This document shows positions 45,979-55,130 of a stretch of DNA of 64,000 nucleotides, one piece after another. The notes under the pieces were generated by a model. That model made no database searches and was not told where the DNA came from. It was given only the letters and a program-made list of their open reading frames with translations. The stretch spans positions 620,001 to 684,000 of the forward strand of contig NZ_CP065047.1 of NCBI RefSeq assembly GCF_015689175.1, written 5' to 3'. How positions within the stretch are numbered: position 1 is the stretch's first letter; each line of letters begins with the position of its first letter. Position numbers and translations under genes: made by a program. The DNA is from Mycobacterium kubicae (GTDB lineage Bacteria > Actinomycetota > Actinomycetes > Mycobacteriales > Mycobacteriaceae).

Positions 45979-47366
45979 TTCAGCGTGGCTTAGCCTGTCT
46001 CACAGCGGCTTTCGCAGTTGTGGTGTGGACCTCTCCGGCGGCGCTGGCCGTCACCAAGCCGGAGGTCGACCCGGGGGTGCCGCCACCGAGCGGCAGTCCC
46101 GGACCGGTGCAGCCGATGGAACAGCGCGGCCCCTGCAGCGTCTCGGGGGTTATCGCGGGCACCGATCCGGGCGTGCCCACGGCGAGTCAGACGATGCTGA
46201 ATCTGCCTGGTGCGTGGCAGTTTTCCCGCGGTGACGGGCAACTGGTCGCGGTCCTCGACACCGGCGTCCGGCCCGGGCCCCGACTACCCAACGTCGATGC
46301 CGGCGGCGACTTCGTAGAAGCCACCGACGGCCTCAGCGACTGCGACGGCCACGGCACCTTGGTCGCCGGAGTGATCGCCGGGCAACCGGGTGACGACGGC
46401 TTCTCCGGTGTCGCTCCGGCGGCGCGGCTGCTGTCGGTTCGGGTGACGTCGGCGAAGTTCTCGCCCCGCTCGGCGGGTGGTGATCCGACATTGGCGCGGG
46501 CATCGCTGGACGTCGCCGCGCTCGGCCGGGCGATCGTGCACGCCGCCGACTCCGGCGCGCGGGTGATCAACATTTCCGCGATCACCTGCCTACCCGCGGA
46601 TCGGCCAGTGGACCAGGCCGCGCTCGGTGCGGCGATCCGCTATGCCGCAGTGGACAAGGACGCGGTGATCGTCGCCGCCGCCGGCAACAGCGGACCCACC
46701 GGATCGGTCGCCGGCGGGACGTCGTGTGACTCCAACCCGCTCACCGACCTGAGCCGCCCCGACGATCCGCGCAACTGGGCCGGCGTCACCTCGGTGTCCA
46801 TCCCGTCGTGGTGGCAGCCCTACGTGCTGTCCGTCGCGTCGCTGACCCCCGACGGCCGCCCGTCGAAGTTCACCATGGCCGGGCCGTGGGTCGGCATCGC
46901 CGCACCGGGTGAGAACATCGCCTCGGTCAGCAACGGCGACGGCGGGGGCCTGGCCAACGGATTGCCCGACGAGCATCAGCAGCTGGTCGCGCTCAGCGGA
47001 ACCAGCTATGCGGCGGGCTACGTCTCCGGCGTCGCGGCGCTGGTCCGCAGCAAGTACCCGGGAATGACCGCGACCGAGGTGGTACGCCGCATCACGGCAA
47101 CGGCCCACAATGGTGCCCGCGACCCCTCCAACGTGGTCGGCGTCGGCGCCGTCGACCCGGTCGCGGCACTGACCTGGCAACTGCCCGCCGGCGCCCAGCC
47201 CGGCGCACCGGCCACCAGGCCGGTCGCCCCGCCGCCCGCGCCCGCACCCACCGATACCACACCGCGCAACGTCGCCTTCGCCGGTGTCGGCGCGCTGGCG
47301 TTGCTGGTGGCGGCAGTCGCTGCCTCGGTGGCGATCACCCGCCGACGAAAGGAGCCCACCCCGTGA
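45975..47366 (+). CDS. mycP3: Mycosin MycP3, subtilisin-like protease of ESX-3
   Basis: Membrane-anchored serine protease required for ESX-3 function. The 463-aa protein has a signal peptide (residues 1-25), catalytic Asp in AVLDTGV, His in CDGHGTLVAG, Ser in LSGTSYAAGYVSG and the oxyanion Asn in AAAGNSGP. A Pro-rich linker (PVAPPPAPAPTDTTP) leads to a C-terminal membrane helix. It starts on the eccD3 stop and ends on the eccE3 GTGA. Confidence 0.96.
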   Translation: MIQRGLACLTAAFAVVVWTSPAALAVTKPEVDPGVPPPSGSPGPVQPMEQRGPCSVSGVIAGTDPGVPTASQTMLNLPGAWQFSRGDGQLVAVLDTGVRPGPRLPNVDAGGDFVEATDGLSDCDGHGTLVAGVIAGQPGDDGFSGVAPAARLLSVRVTSAKFSPRSAGGDPTLARASLDVAALGRAIVHAADSGARVINISAITCLPADRPVDQAALGAAIRYAAVDKDAVIVAAAGNSGPTGSVAGGTSCDSNPLTDLSRPDDPRNWAGVTSVSIPSWWQPYVLSVASLTPDGRPSKFTMAGPWVGIAAPGENIASVSNGDGGGLANGLPDEHQQLVALSGTSYAAGYVSGVAALVRSKYPGMTATEVVRRITATAHNGARDPSNVVGVGAVDPVAALTWQLPAGAQPGAPATRPVAPPPAPAPTDTTPRNVAFAGVGALALLVAAVAASVAITRRRKEPTP

Positions 47367-48352
47367 GCCGATCGATCGTTCTGCCCGGCAGCGGCCGCAT
47401 CACCCTGGCGTTGCTGGCGCTGCTGCCCGCGGTGCTGGCATATCCGTGGCGCACGACGCGGGACTACTGGCTCATCGGCATCGCCTTCGTCGTCGTGATG
47501 CTGCTGCTGGGCTGGTGGCGAGGGCTGCACTGGACCACCATCCTGCGTCGCCGACTGGCGATCATGGGCGGCCGCCGCTCGACGGCCAAGGCCGAAACGG
47601 GCACTCGCACCACGGCCGTGGTGCGCGTCGGTGCGCCGCCCTCGGACACCGACGTGCTGCCGCTGCCGCTGATCGCCCGCTACCTCAACTGTTATGGCGT
47701 GCGCGCCGACGCGATCCGAATCACCAGCCGGCACACTGCTTCTGCAGCGCTGCACACCTGGATCGGCCTGACGATCGATGCCGCCGACAACCTGGCCGCG
47801 TTGCAGGCCCGCTCGCCGCGAATTCCGCTGCACGAGACCGCGCAGGTGGCCGCTCGGCGGTTGGCCGATCATCTGCGCGAAATCGGCTGGGAGACCAGCA
47901 CGGTCAGCCCCGACGAAGTTCCCGCGCTGCTGGCGCCCGGCGCGCGGGAAAGCTGGGCGGCGGTGCGCCAGGGCGACTCGAATTACCTTGCCGCATATAG
48001 GGTTTCGGTGGACGACGCACTGCCGGAGCGGCTGTCCGCCATCCGCGAGCAGTCGGCGCGTCAAACGTGGACCGCGCTGGAAATCGCTGACGCGCCGCAC
48101 GCGGCGGGCCAGTACACCGTCGCGGCCGCCTGCGCCTTCCGCACCGACACCCCCGGCGCTGCCGTGTCGTTGCCCGGACTGACCCCACAGCGCGGAAACC
48201 ACCTACCCGCCCTGCAGGCGTTGACTCCGGGGGCCACCCAACGACTCGATGGACACACGGCAGTGCCCGCTGACTTCCTGACGCGGCTGGACTGGCCCAC
48301 GGCGACGGCGGGATCGCACCGGGCGCTGACCGAAGCGGCTAGTCAAACATGA
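47363..48352 (+). CDS. eccE3: ESX-3 component EccE3
   Basis: Peripheral membrane component of ESX-3. The 329-aa protein has two N-terminal helices (about 12-28 and 34-52) and a periplasm-associated C-terminal domain. GTG at 47363 overlaps the mycP3 stop as GTGA. It is the last ESX-3 gene; its 3' end overlaps the convergent hydrolase gene by 14 bp, so transcription must end inside or beyond that gene. Confidence 0.95.
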   Translation: MSRSIVLPGSGRITLALLALLPAVLAYPWRTTRDYWLIGIAFVVVMLLLGWWRGLHWTTILRRRLAIMGGRRSTAKAETGTRTTAVVRVGAPPSDTDVLPLPLIARYLNCYGVRADAIRITSRHTASAALHTWIGLTIDAADNLAALQARSPRIPLHETAQVAARRLADHLREIGWETSTVSPDEVPALLAPGARESWAAVRQGDSNYLAAYRVSVDDALPERLSAIREQSARQTWTALEIADAPHAAGQYTVAAACAFRTDTPGAAVSLPGLTPQRGNHLPALQALTPGATQRLDGHTAVPADFLTRLDWPTATAGSHRALTEAASQT

Positions 48353-49553
48353 CGCGGTGCAAAAACGCGGTCATGCGTCGCAGATAGTCCAGCTGGCTCA
48401 CGTGCAGGACGTGGTTGCCGGGAAACCAGTGCAGCGCACAGCGATCCCAGTGTTCCCAGAGCAGTGCGGCTTGACCGGGCGGCGCCATCCGGTCACCCAG
48501 TCCGGTGATGATCATCCGTCGCTCCTTCGGCAGCAGCGGCGGGTAGGTCAGCGGGCTGTGATAGGACAGCCCCGCGACCATCTCCTCGCGGCTGATGCCG
48601 GACATGCGCAGCCCGAGCTTGATCAGCTTGTTGGTCGGGAACCACTCGTCAAACATCGTGGTGGGCGTGACCACGGGGCAGTTGGCGATCACCGCCTGTA
48701 GCCGATGCTCGACCGCGGCGACCAGCGCAGACGTGTACCCACCCAACGATATGCCGGTCAGCGCGACGCGCTCGACACCGCTGTGGCACAGGTAATCGAC
48801 GATGGACCGGAAGTCGTGCACCGCCTGTGCCATCGCCTCGGCGAACCCGCTCAATCCGGCCGCGAAGTAGCCGAATCCGCTGAACGGGGCGAACCTTTCG
48901 GCGCGCTTCCCGTGAAACGGCAACGTGTACAACAGCACGTCGTAACCCGATCGGTAATACCACGGCAGCGCGAAGAACCGGCCGTTGAGCAGGTAGGACG
49001 AGCCCATGAACCCGTGCACCACGCACAGCGTCGGCCGCGGGCCGTCGGTGTGGCGCCAATGCTGCGCCCGCACGGTGGTGTTGGCCTCAAAGCCGCTCCA
49101 CCGCTGGCGCAGTTTGGGGTTGACCGCGCGGAAGCTGCTGGCGAAGGAGATGTTCTCGACGGTGCCGCCGGCGGCCCGCTCGGCCAGCGGGCTGGCCCGC
49201 CGCGACACGATCTTGGGTAGTTCGGTGGGCGCCGGAAACGACTGCTGCGGATCGTGCTGCGCGGCGAGTTGAGCGTAGAACTCCAGGTCGCTGCGCTCGT
49301 CGCCGCCGTCGCTGCGGCGCAGCGCCCCGGCCAGCACCGCAGGGGCCACCGTCACCGACAGTATCGAGGCGACCGCGGTACGCAACGCGATGTCGCTGAG
49401 CGCCGAGGACTCGACCACCACACGCTGCCGGGGCGTCAACGCGCTGAGTGCGGGTAATCCTTCGGCGCCGGCATCGGCACCGGGCACGTCGGGAAGGGGG
49501 ACGGGCAATGTGATCGGATCCGTCTCCGGGGACCGCCCGCCAGTCTCTGACAT
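48339..49553 (-). CDS. Alpha/beta hydrolase (Rv0293c-like)
   Basis: A 404-aa alpha/beta-fold protein. Nucleophile elbow TGISLGGYTS, acid in GLGDRMAPP and His in FPGNHVLH, plus an oxyanion HGF motif (CVVHGFMGSSYLL). The N-terminal 100 residues are acidic and variable. ATG at 49553 (MSETGGRSPETD) is preferred over 49628. No signal peptide. Substrate unknown; family members are found next to ESX-3 in many mycobacteria but have no proven secretion role. Confidence 0.87.
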   Translation of the reverse strand: MSETGGRSPETDPITLPVPLPDVPGADAGAEGLPALSALTPRQRVVVESSALSDIALRTAVASILSVTVAPAVLAGALRRSDGGDERSDLEFYAQLAAQHDPQQSFPAPTELPKIVSRRASPLAERAAGGTVENISFASSFRAVNPKLRQRWSGFEANTTVRAQHWRHTDGPRPTLCVVHGFMGSSYLLNGRFFALPWYYRSGYDVLLYTLPFHGKRAERFAPFSGFGYFAAGLSGFAEAMAQAVHDFRSIVDYLCHSGVERVALTGISLGGYTSALVAAVEHRLQAVIANCPVVTPTTMFDEWFPTNKLIKLGLRMSGISREEMVAGLSYHSPLTYPPLLPKERRMIITGLGDRMAPPGQAALLWEHWDRCALHWFPGNHVLHVSQLDYLRRMTAFLHRVMFD

Positions 49554-49662
49554 CTCGCTGATGGTATCTCTGGGATTCGGCGTTGGGTGGGTATCCGGAC
49601 GGGCCCGGTAATACGGTTGGTCTATCACCCGACGGGCGAGGGTGTGGATCAGGAGGACCGTT

Positions 49663-50448
49663 ATGTGGGATCCCGACGTCTACCTGGCTTTCGCGGACCA
49701 CCGCAGCCGTCCGTTCTACGACCTGGTGTCGCGGGTGGGCGCCGAGCGGGCGCGGCGGGTGGTCGACCTCGGTTGCGGACCGGGTCACTTGACCAAGTAT
49801 CTGGCCCGGCGCTGGCCCGGCGCGGTGATCGAGGCGCTGGACAGCTCACCGGAGATGGTCGCCGCCGCGCGGGAACGCGGCATCGAGGCCACCACCGGCG
49901 ACCTGCGCGACTGGAAGCCCAAACCCGACACCGATGTGGTGGTCAGCAATGCCGCATTGCACTGGGTTCCCGAACACGCCGACCTGCTGGTGCGCTGGGT
50001 CAACCAGCTGCCGGCCGGATCGTGGATCGGCGCGCAACTGCCCGGAAACTTCGAAACCCCGTCACATGCCGCGGTGCGCGCCTTGGCCCGCCGAGAACCC
50101 TACGCAAAAATCATGCGTGACATACCATTTCGTGTCGGGGCGGTAGTTCATCCCCCGACGCATTACGCCGATCTGCTGATGGACGCCGGATGCCGGGTCG
50201 ACGTCTGGGAAACGACCTACCTGCACCAGCTGACCGGTGCCCATCCGGTGCTGGAATGGATCACCGGCACCGCGCTGGTACCGGTGCGCGAACGGCTCGA
50301 CAAGGAAGGCTGGGAACGGTTCCGCAACGAACTCATCCCGCTGCTCGACGACGCCTATCCGCCTCGGCCGGACGGAACGACGATCTTCCCGTTCCGGCGG
50401 GTGTTCATCGTGGCCGAAGTGGGCGGCGGTCAGCGCTCACCCGGGTAG
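49663..50448 (+). CDS. tam: Trans-aconitate 2-methyltransferase
   Basis: SAM-dependent methyltransferase that esterifies trans-aconitate, a spontaneous by-product and aconitase inhibitor. The 261-aa sequence has SAM motif [17 protein letters not shown], an acidic [10 protein letters not shown] and [10 protein letters not shown], typical of Tam. ATG at 49663 follows AGGAGG (49651-49656). It matches Rv0294. Its 3' end overlaps the convergent sulfatase by 19 bp. Confidence 0.93.
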   Translation: MWDPDVYLAFADHRSRPFYDLVSRVGAERARRVVDLGCGPGHLTKYLARRWPGAVIEALDSSPEMVAAARERGIEATTGDLRDWKPKPDTDVVVSNAALHWVPEHADLLVRWVNQLPAGSWIGAQLPGNFETPSHAAVRALARREPYAKIMRDIPFRVGAVVHPPTHYADLLMDAGCRVDVWETTYLHQLTGAHPVLEWITGTALVPVRERLDKEGWERFRNELIPLLDDAYPPRPDGTTIFPFRRVFIVAEVGGGQRSPG

Positions 50449-51848
50449 GTCGGCGGCGCAGCTTCTTCCTCGATACCGCGGTCGACAGCGATGGCCGACC
50501 TGCTGGTTGGCGCGGTGCGGTGAATCCGCAAATAGGTCTCGGTGTAACGCTCCGCGATGCGCGTTCCGGCGAAGTCCGACGGTATGACGTCGCCGGTGCG
50601 TTGGCGCCAATTGTAAAGCTGATCAGCAAGATCCGCGGCGATCGCATCGGCGCGCTGGGTGTTCTCACCGGCAAGCAAGTTGTTGGTCTCGGTGGGATCG
50701 GCTTGCAGGTCGTACAGTTCGCGTTGCGGGCGGGGTGTCTTGACGAACGGTGCGACGGCCAGTCCCGACGGGCTGGCCTCGATGTCCCACGGCAGGTCCA
50801 GCATCGGACGGGGGACATAATTTTCGATGTAGCTGTATTCCGTTGTGCGGATTGCCCGTATCGGATCGAAGGAGTCGTGGTAGGTCTTGGCGGAGTAGAC
50901 CTGATCACGGACGGGTCGGGCCTGTGTATCGGGCGCCAATAGCGCCTGCGCATGTGACACACCGTCGATGTCGGCCGGCACGTGCACTCCCAGCAAGCCG
51001 AGCAGGGTGGGAACCAGGTCGACACCGCTGAACAGTTCGTCGTAGACGCGGGGCTCCAGCGCCTGCCCGGTGGGCGGCCGCATGATCATGGCGATACCGG
51101 TACCCGCGTCGTAGAGCGTGGATTTGGCGCGGGGGAAGGCCGGCCCGTGATCGGTGAAGAACACTACCCAGGTGTTTTCGGCGAGCCCGGTCTCGGTCAG
51201 GGTGTCCAGGATTTGGCCGACGGCCGCGTCTGCGGTGGCGATCGACCCGTAGAAGTCGGCCAGGTCTTGGCGCACCTCCGGCGTATCGGGCAGGTAGTCG
51301 GGCAGATCCACCGCCGCGCTGTCAGCCGGCTCGTAACGGTCGTGCGGGTAGGGGCGGTGGGTTTCGAAGAAGCCGGCGGTTAGCAGGAATGGTTGCCCGG
51401 ATCGGGCAGCGTTACTGTGCTGCAACCAGTTCCGCAACTTGTCCACCACATACTCGCAATAGGAGTTCGACACGTCGAACTCGTTGAAACCCAAACGCTT
51501 GGGATAGGACGTCTCATGCTGCATGCCGAAAAGCGCGGAATACCAGCCGAAGTCGGACAGTAGCTGCGGCAGGGTGCGCACTCCGCTGCGGTACTCCCAA
51601 CCGTGGTGGGCCAGGCCGAGCAGCCCGTTGCTCTGCGGGTAGCGGCCGGTGAACAGCGAGCCTCGCGACGGGGAGCACAACGGCGCCGTGGCATGGGCGC
51701 GGGTGAACAGAATGCCTTCTGCGGCAAGCTGGTCCAGTCGCGGGCTCGCGACGTCGGCGTGACCGTAGGCACCGAGGTAACGTCCGAGATCGTGCCAGTG
51801 CACGATCAGCACATTGGCGGGTGCGTGCGCCGCCGTCTCAACCGTCAA
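50430..51848 (-). CDS. Type I sulfatase (Rv0296c-like)
   Basis: A 472-aa sulfatase with the formylglycine motif CSPSR in [17 protein letters not shown], so it should be matured by a formylglycine-generating enzyme. Metal-site residues appear in [12 protein letters not shown] and [14 protein letters not shown]. No signal peptide is seen, suggesting a cytosolic enzyme. TTG at 51848 overlaps the stop of the BluB-like gene by 11 bp, implying coupling. Sulfate-ester substrate unknown. Confidence 0.9.
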   Translation of the reverse strand: MTVETAAHAPANVLIVHWHDLGRYLGAYGHADVASPRLDQLAAEGILFTRAHATAPLCSPSRGSLFTGRYPQSNGLLGLAHHGWEYRSGVRTLPQLLSDFGWYSALFGMQHETSYPKRLGFNEFDVSNSYCEYVVDKLRNWLQHSNAARSGQPFLLTAGFFETHRPYPHDRYEPADSAAVDLPDYLPDTPEVRQDLADFYGSIATADAAVGQILDTLTETGLAENTWVVFFTDHGPAFPRAKSTLYDAGTGIAMIMRPPTGQALEPRVYDELFSGVDLVPTLLGLLGVHVPADIDGVSHAQALLAPDTQARPVRDQVYSAKTYHDSFDPIRAIRTTEYSYIENYVPRPMLDLPWDIEASPSGLAVAPFVKTPRPQRELYDLQADPTETNNLLAGENTQRADAIAADLADQLYNWRQRTGDVIPSDFAGTRIAERYTETYLRIHRTAPTSRSAIAVDRGIEEEAAPPTYPGER

Positions 51849-52509
51849 AGTCGGTTACCTCTCCCGTTAGTCCCCACTGATTCTCCGAGACGAACTCCGC
51901 CAAGGGCCGCCCGAGCGTCCACCCGTCGAGTTCGAGCGCGGGCCGGTCGGGGAAGTCGGGCACCGGACCCAGACACAGGATCGCGACTGGCTCGGCGTCG
52001 CTGGGCATCTGCAACAGCGCTGCCAACCGCGGCGGGTCGAACAGGGATACCCATCCCATGCCCAGGCCCTCTGACCGAGCCGCCAGCCACAGGTTCTGGA
52101 TGGCGCAGGACACCGACGCGAGATCCATCTGCGGCAGCGTGCGCCGCCCGAAGACGTGCCGGTCGCGATCGTCGCTCAGGGCCACCACCAGCAGCTCGGC
52201 GCATTCCCGGATTCCTTCGACCTTGAGGGCCAGGAACTCCTCGGCCCGGGGGCCAAGGGCTTGGGCGGTCAGCGCGCGTTCTTCGTCGACCAGGGCGTGG
52301 ATCCGCAGCCGAAGCCGCTCGTCGGTGATCCGGATGAACCGCCACGGCTGCATCAGACCGACGCTGGGTGCGGCGTGTGCGGCCCGCAGCAGGCGGGTCA
52401 GCACCTCCTCGGAGATCACGCCGCCGGGGACGAAGCGGCGCATGTCTCGGCGCTGCGAGATCACGCGATAAACGGCCTGCCGCTCCCGGGCAGTGAACGC
52501 ATGACCCAC
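51838..52509 (-). CDS. bluB: BluB-like 5,6-dimethylbenzimidazole synthase
   Basis: A 223-aa nitroreductase-fold flavoprotein of the BluB class, which fragments FMN to make the lower ligand of vitamin B12. Diagnostic stretches: RRDMRRFVPG, AAHAAPSVGLMQPWRFI and EGLGMGWVSLFDP. GTG at 52509. Matches Rv0306. It is 3 bp from the stop of the upstream gene and overlaps the sulfatase start, so the three are one operon. The cobU/cobQ1 genes found elsewhere in the M. tuberculosis interval are not in this window. Confidence 0.9.
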   Translation of the reverse strand: MGHAFTARERQAVYRVISQRRDMRRFVPGGVISEEVLTRLLRAAHAAPSVGLMQPWRFIRITDERLRLRIHALVDEERALTAQALGPRAEEFLALKVEGIRECAELLVVALSDDRDRHVFGRRTLPQMDLASVSCAIQNLWLAARSEGLGMGWVSLFDPPRLAALLQMPSDAEPVAILCLGPVPDFPDRPALELDGWTLGRPLAEFVSENQWGLTGEVTDFDG

Positions 52510-52511
52510 GA

Positions 52512-52994
52512 TCAGGGACTATAGGTGACGCCCACCGCACGGAAGACGTACTCCGGCGGCACGTCGAAGGCCAACGACCGCCGCGGCAGGCGGGCCAGCA
52601 CCTCGTCGGGCAGGGCGGCCTTGAAGTGCATCGACAGGTGTCCGTGGAACCGCTCGTCCACCTCGGCGATGTCGAGTTCGAGTTGTAGGCCGGTCTCGGA
52701 GATCTCTGCCCGGGCGGCCCCGGTCTGCGCCTCGTCCCACCGCACGTCGACGGCACGACCGGCCAGCTTGGGCACCACCGACAGGGTGGCGAGCACTCGT
52801 TCGGAGCTGAACGCCAGGCAGCCGACGTAGCTGGCGATACTGCCCTGTGAGCGCAGACCGGGGATGGCGCCGCTGAACCGCCTGGTGACCGCCACATGCT
52901 CGGCGAGGTAGAGCAGTCCTTCCACCTCGACTTGGTCCCGTAACTCTGTGGGCAATTTGCCCAGGCCGAATAACCTCCGAAGAATCACCGCCAT
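52512..52994 (-). CDS. Conserved hypothetical protein (Rv0307c-like)
   Basis: A 160-aa cytosolic protein of unknown function. ATG at 52994 gives the length recalled for Rv0307c. Beta-rich sequence such as VEGLLYLAEHVAVTRRFSG, SYVGCLAFSSERVLATL and LQLELDIAEVDERFHG suggests a small barrel; no catalytic motif is clear. It is the first gene of the bluB-sulfatase operon and divergent from the PAP2 gene. Confidence 0.82.
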   Translation of the reverse strand: MAVILRRLFGLGKLPTELRDQVEVEGLLYLAEHVAVTRRFSGAIPGLRSQGSIASYVGCLAFSSERVLATLSVVPKLAGRAVDVRWDEAQTGAARAEISETGLQLELDIAEVDERFHGHLSMHFKAALPDEVLARLPRRSLAFDVPPEYVFRAVGVTYSP

Positions 52995-53051
52995 GACGCC
53001 AGTATGTAGTGGTTTGGTTCTGCGCGCACCGATGCTGGTAACGGTGTGGCG

Positions 53052-53705
53052 ATGACCCGACCGCGATTCGTGTCGGTGCTGTGCGTCGTGGCCGCCCTGG
53101 CCGGCTACGCCGTGCTGTGGGTGGGGCACCGCCAGAACTGGGGTTGGCTGCACACCGTCGACTGGTCGTTGCTGACCCCCGCCCACGATATCGGCATCAA
53201 GCACTCGAGTTGGGTCCAGTTCTGGTCGGTGGTGTCCTTCGTGTTCGGCCCAATCCCATTGCGGCTGCTCGGTTTGGCTGCCGCCTTGGTCTCGCTGATG
53301 AAGCGTCAGATACGAATCGCGTTGTTGCTCTTGACGTGTGCACCACTGAACGGGTTCGTGACAGCGGCGGCCAAAGGCCTGGCCGGTCGACCCCGACCGG
53401 TGACGGCGCTGGTGTATGCACCGTCGACGTCGTTTCCGTCCGGCCACGCGCTCGAGGCGATGGCCAGCCTGCTGGCGCTGTTGACCGTCGCGCTGCCGTT
53501 TATCAGAACTCAGTGGCTCCGCATCGGCGCGATCGTGGTGTCGGCGCTGGCAGTGGTGATGGTCGGAATATCCCGCGTGGCGCTCAACGTGCATCACCCG
53601 TCCGATGTGGTGGCCGGTTGGGCGCTGGGCTACGCCTATTTCATGTTGTGCCTGTGGATCTTTCGACCGGCTCCGATCCGGCGAGCGTTGGTCACGGCGC
53701 AGTGA
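53052..53705 (+). CDS. PAP2-superfamily membrane phosphatase (Rv0308-like)
   Basis: A 217-aa membrane protein with about six helices and the three phosphatase motifs: KGLAGRPRP, PSTSFPSGHALEAM and SRVALNVHHPSDVVAGW. It probably removes phosphate from a lipid phosphate or polyprenyl pyrophosphate at the outer face. ATG at 53052; GTG at 53046 is possible. It is 58 bp from the divergent gene. Confidence 0.9.
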   Translation: MTRPRFVSVLCVVAALAGYAVLWVGHRQNWGWLHTVDWSLLTPAHDIGIKHSSWVQFWSVVSFVFGPIPLRLLGLAAALVSLMKRQIRIALLLLTCAPLNGFVTAAAKGLAGRPRPVTALVYAPSTSFPSGHALEAMASLLALLTVALPFIRTQWLRIGAIVVSALAVVMVGISRVALNVHHPSDVVAGWALGYAYFMLCLWIFRPAPIRRALVTAQ

Positions 53706-53763
53706 CCTGATTGGGGCTGAAGCTTTACTTGACCTCAAGGCCGGGGCCTTCGACGATGAATCA

Positions 53764-54420
53764 ATGCGCCGACTGGTAGCTCTACTGTGTGCTGCGGTCT
53801 GCATTGGCGGTGCGGCCGTGGCGCTTGCCCCGGTGACGATGGCGGCCGGCAGCCCATGGTTCGCGAACTCGGTTGGCAATGCCACCCAAGTGGTTTCGGT
53901 GGTCAGCACCGGTGGCTCGAACGCCAAGATGGACCTCTATCAGCGCACCGCCGCCGGGTGGCAGCCGCTGAAGACCGGGATCACCACGCACGTCGGGTCC
54001 GCGGGTATGGCGCCGCAGGCCAAGAGCGGCTATCCCGCGACCCCGATGGGGGTGTACAGCCTGGACTCTGCCTTTGGCACCGCCCCCAATCCCGGTGGCG
54101 GCTTGCCCTACACCCAAGTGGGACCCAATCACTGGTGGAGCGGCGACGACCACAGCCCCACGTTCAACAGCATGCAGGTATGTGAGAAGGCGCAGTGTCC
54201 GTTCAATACCGCCGACAGCGAGAACCTGCAGATCCCGCAGTACAAGCATTCGGTCGTGATGGGCGTCAACAAGAACAAGACGCCCGGCGGCGGTTCGGCT
54301 TTCTTCTTCCACACCACCGACGGCGGTCCCACCGCGGGTTGCGTGGCGATCGACGACGCCACTCTGGTGCAAGTCATCCGCTGGCTGCGCCCGGGCGCGG
54401 TGATCGCGATCGCGAAGTAG
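53764..54420 (+). CDS. Secreted L,D-transpeptidase-like protein (Rv0309-like)
   Basis: A 218-aa exported protein with a signal peptide (residues 1-28, ending near MAAGS). The C-terminal YkuD-like domain has HTTDGGPTAGCVAIDD, where the His and GC resemble the L,D-transpeptidase active site H-x(n)-S/T-x-GC. Earlier ATPMGVYSLDSAFGTAP also fits the family. It may act on peptidoglycan or be a non-catalytic relative. ATG at 53764; the longer frame back to 53605 lies in the PAP2 gene. Confidence 0.85.
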   Translation: MRRLVALLCAAVCIGGAAVALAPVTMAAGSPWFANSVGNATQVVSVVSTGGSNAKMDLYQRTAAGWQPLKTGITTHVGSAGMAPQAKSGYPATPMGVYSLDSAFGTAPNPGGGLPYTQVGPNHWWSGDDHSPTFNSMQVCEKAQCPFNTADSENLQIPQYKHSVVMGVNKNKTPGGGSAFFFHTTDGGPTAGCVAIDDATLVQVIRWLRPGAVIAIAK

Positions 54421-54429
54421 CGGCGCCCA

Positions 54430-54897
54430 TCACCGGGCGACGGCGCGACCGGGCTTGAGCTTGAAGTTCAGTCCCTGCAACGACATTGTGGCGTCGTAGG
54501 TTCGGTCGTAGCCGGTGGCGCTGATCTTCCAGCCCTGATCGGTGCGCCGGTACTCGTCGCGGTAGAACGCCGCGCCGATCAACATGAAGTCGAAGTCGGC
54601 GGCGATCACCCGGTCTTGCAGATACCAATTGCCCGTCGCGGTGTCGCCGGTGACGGTGATCTCCGGGTGAGTGACCCGGTGTTCGGTGATGATCGCCGGC
54701 CCGAGCGAGTTGCGCATGTAGTCCACCAAGTCGGTCCGAGTGGTGAAGTGCAGTTCGTTGCCGAGCGAGGGACCGTAGTCACCGCGGACATCCTCAGTCA
54801 GGGTCTCGGCGAAGTCATCCCAGTGCTTGGTATCCAGCGCGCGCAGGTAGCGGTATTTGACCTGTTTGATCGCTTCGACGTCATCAGCAAGGCTCAT
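54430..54897 (-). CDS. SnoaL/NTF2-like protein (Rv0310c-like)
   Basis: A 155-aa NTF2-fold protein, with LADDVEAIKQVKYRYLRALD, DYGPSLGNELHFTTR and GAAFYRDEYRRTDQGWKISATGY, quoted in part. Such proteins bind or isomerise small hydrophobic compounds; no substrate is evident. ATG at 54897 is preferred over 54930. It converges on the L,D-transpeptidase-like gene with 9 bp between stops. Confidence 0.83.
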   Translation of the reverse strand: MSLADDVEAIKQVKYRYLRALDTKHWDDFAETLTEDVRGDYGPSLGNELHFTTRTDLVDYMRNSLGPAIITEHRVTHPEITVTGDTATGNWYLQDRVIAADFDFMLIGAAFYRDEYRRTDQGWKISATGYDRTYDATMSLQGLNFKLKPGRAVAR

Positions 54898-55130
54898 CAC
54901 GTCATTGCAGCACACCGGTTCGACGGGCAAGGAGCTGGGTGCAACCCTGCAGTTTGCTGCCTTTCCCGCGACGGGACCGAAGGCGACTTGTCAAGGCGGC
55001 GGTTGTACCTTTTCGGTGACGACACGGCATCGAGCCGATACCAATAGCGTTGGCGCCGAATCGGATCCGGGGCGCCCGCGGCTATGGTTGACGCTGGCCT
55101 TTGACCGAATCCGACGAAGGTATGTGCACT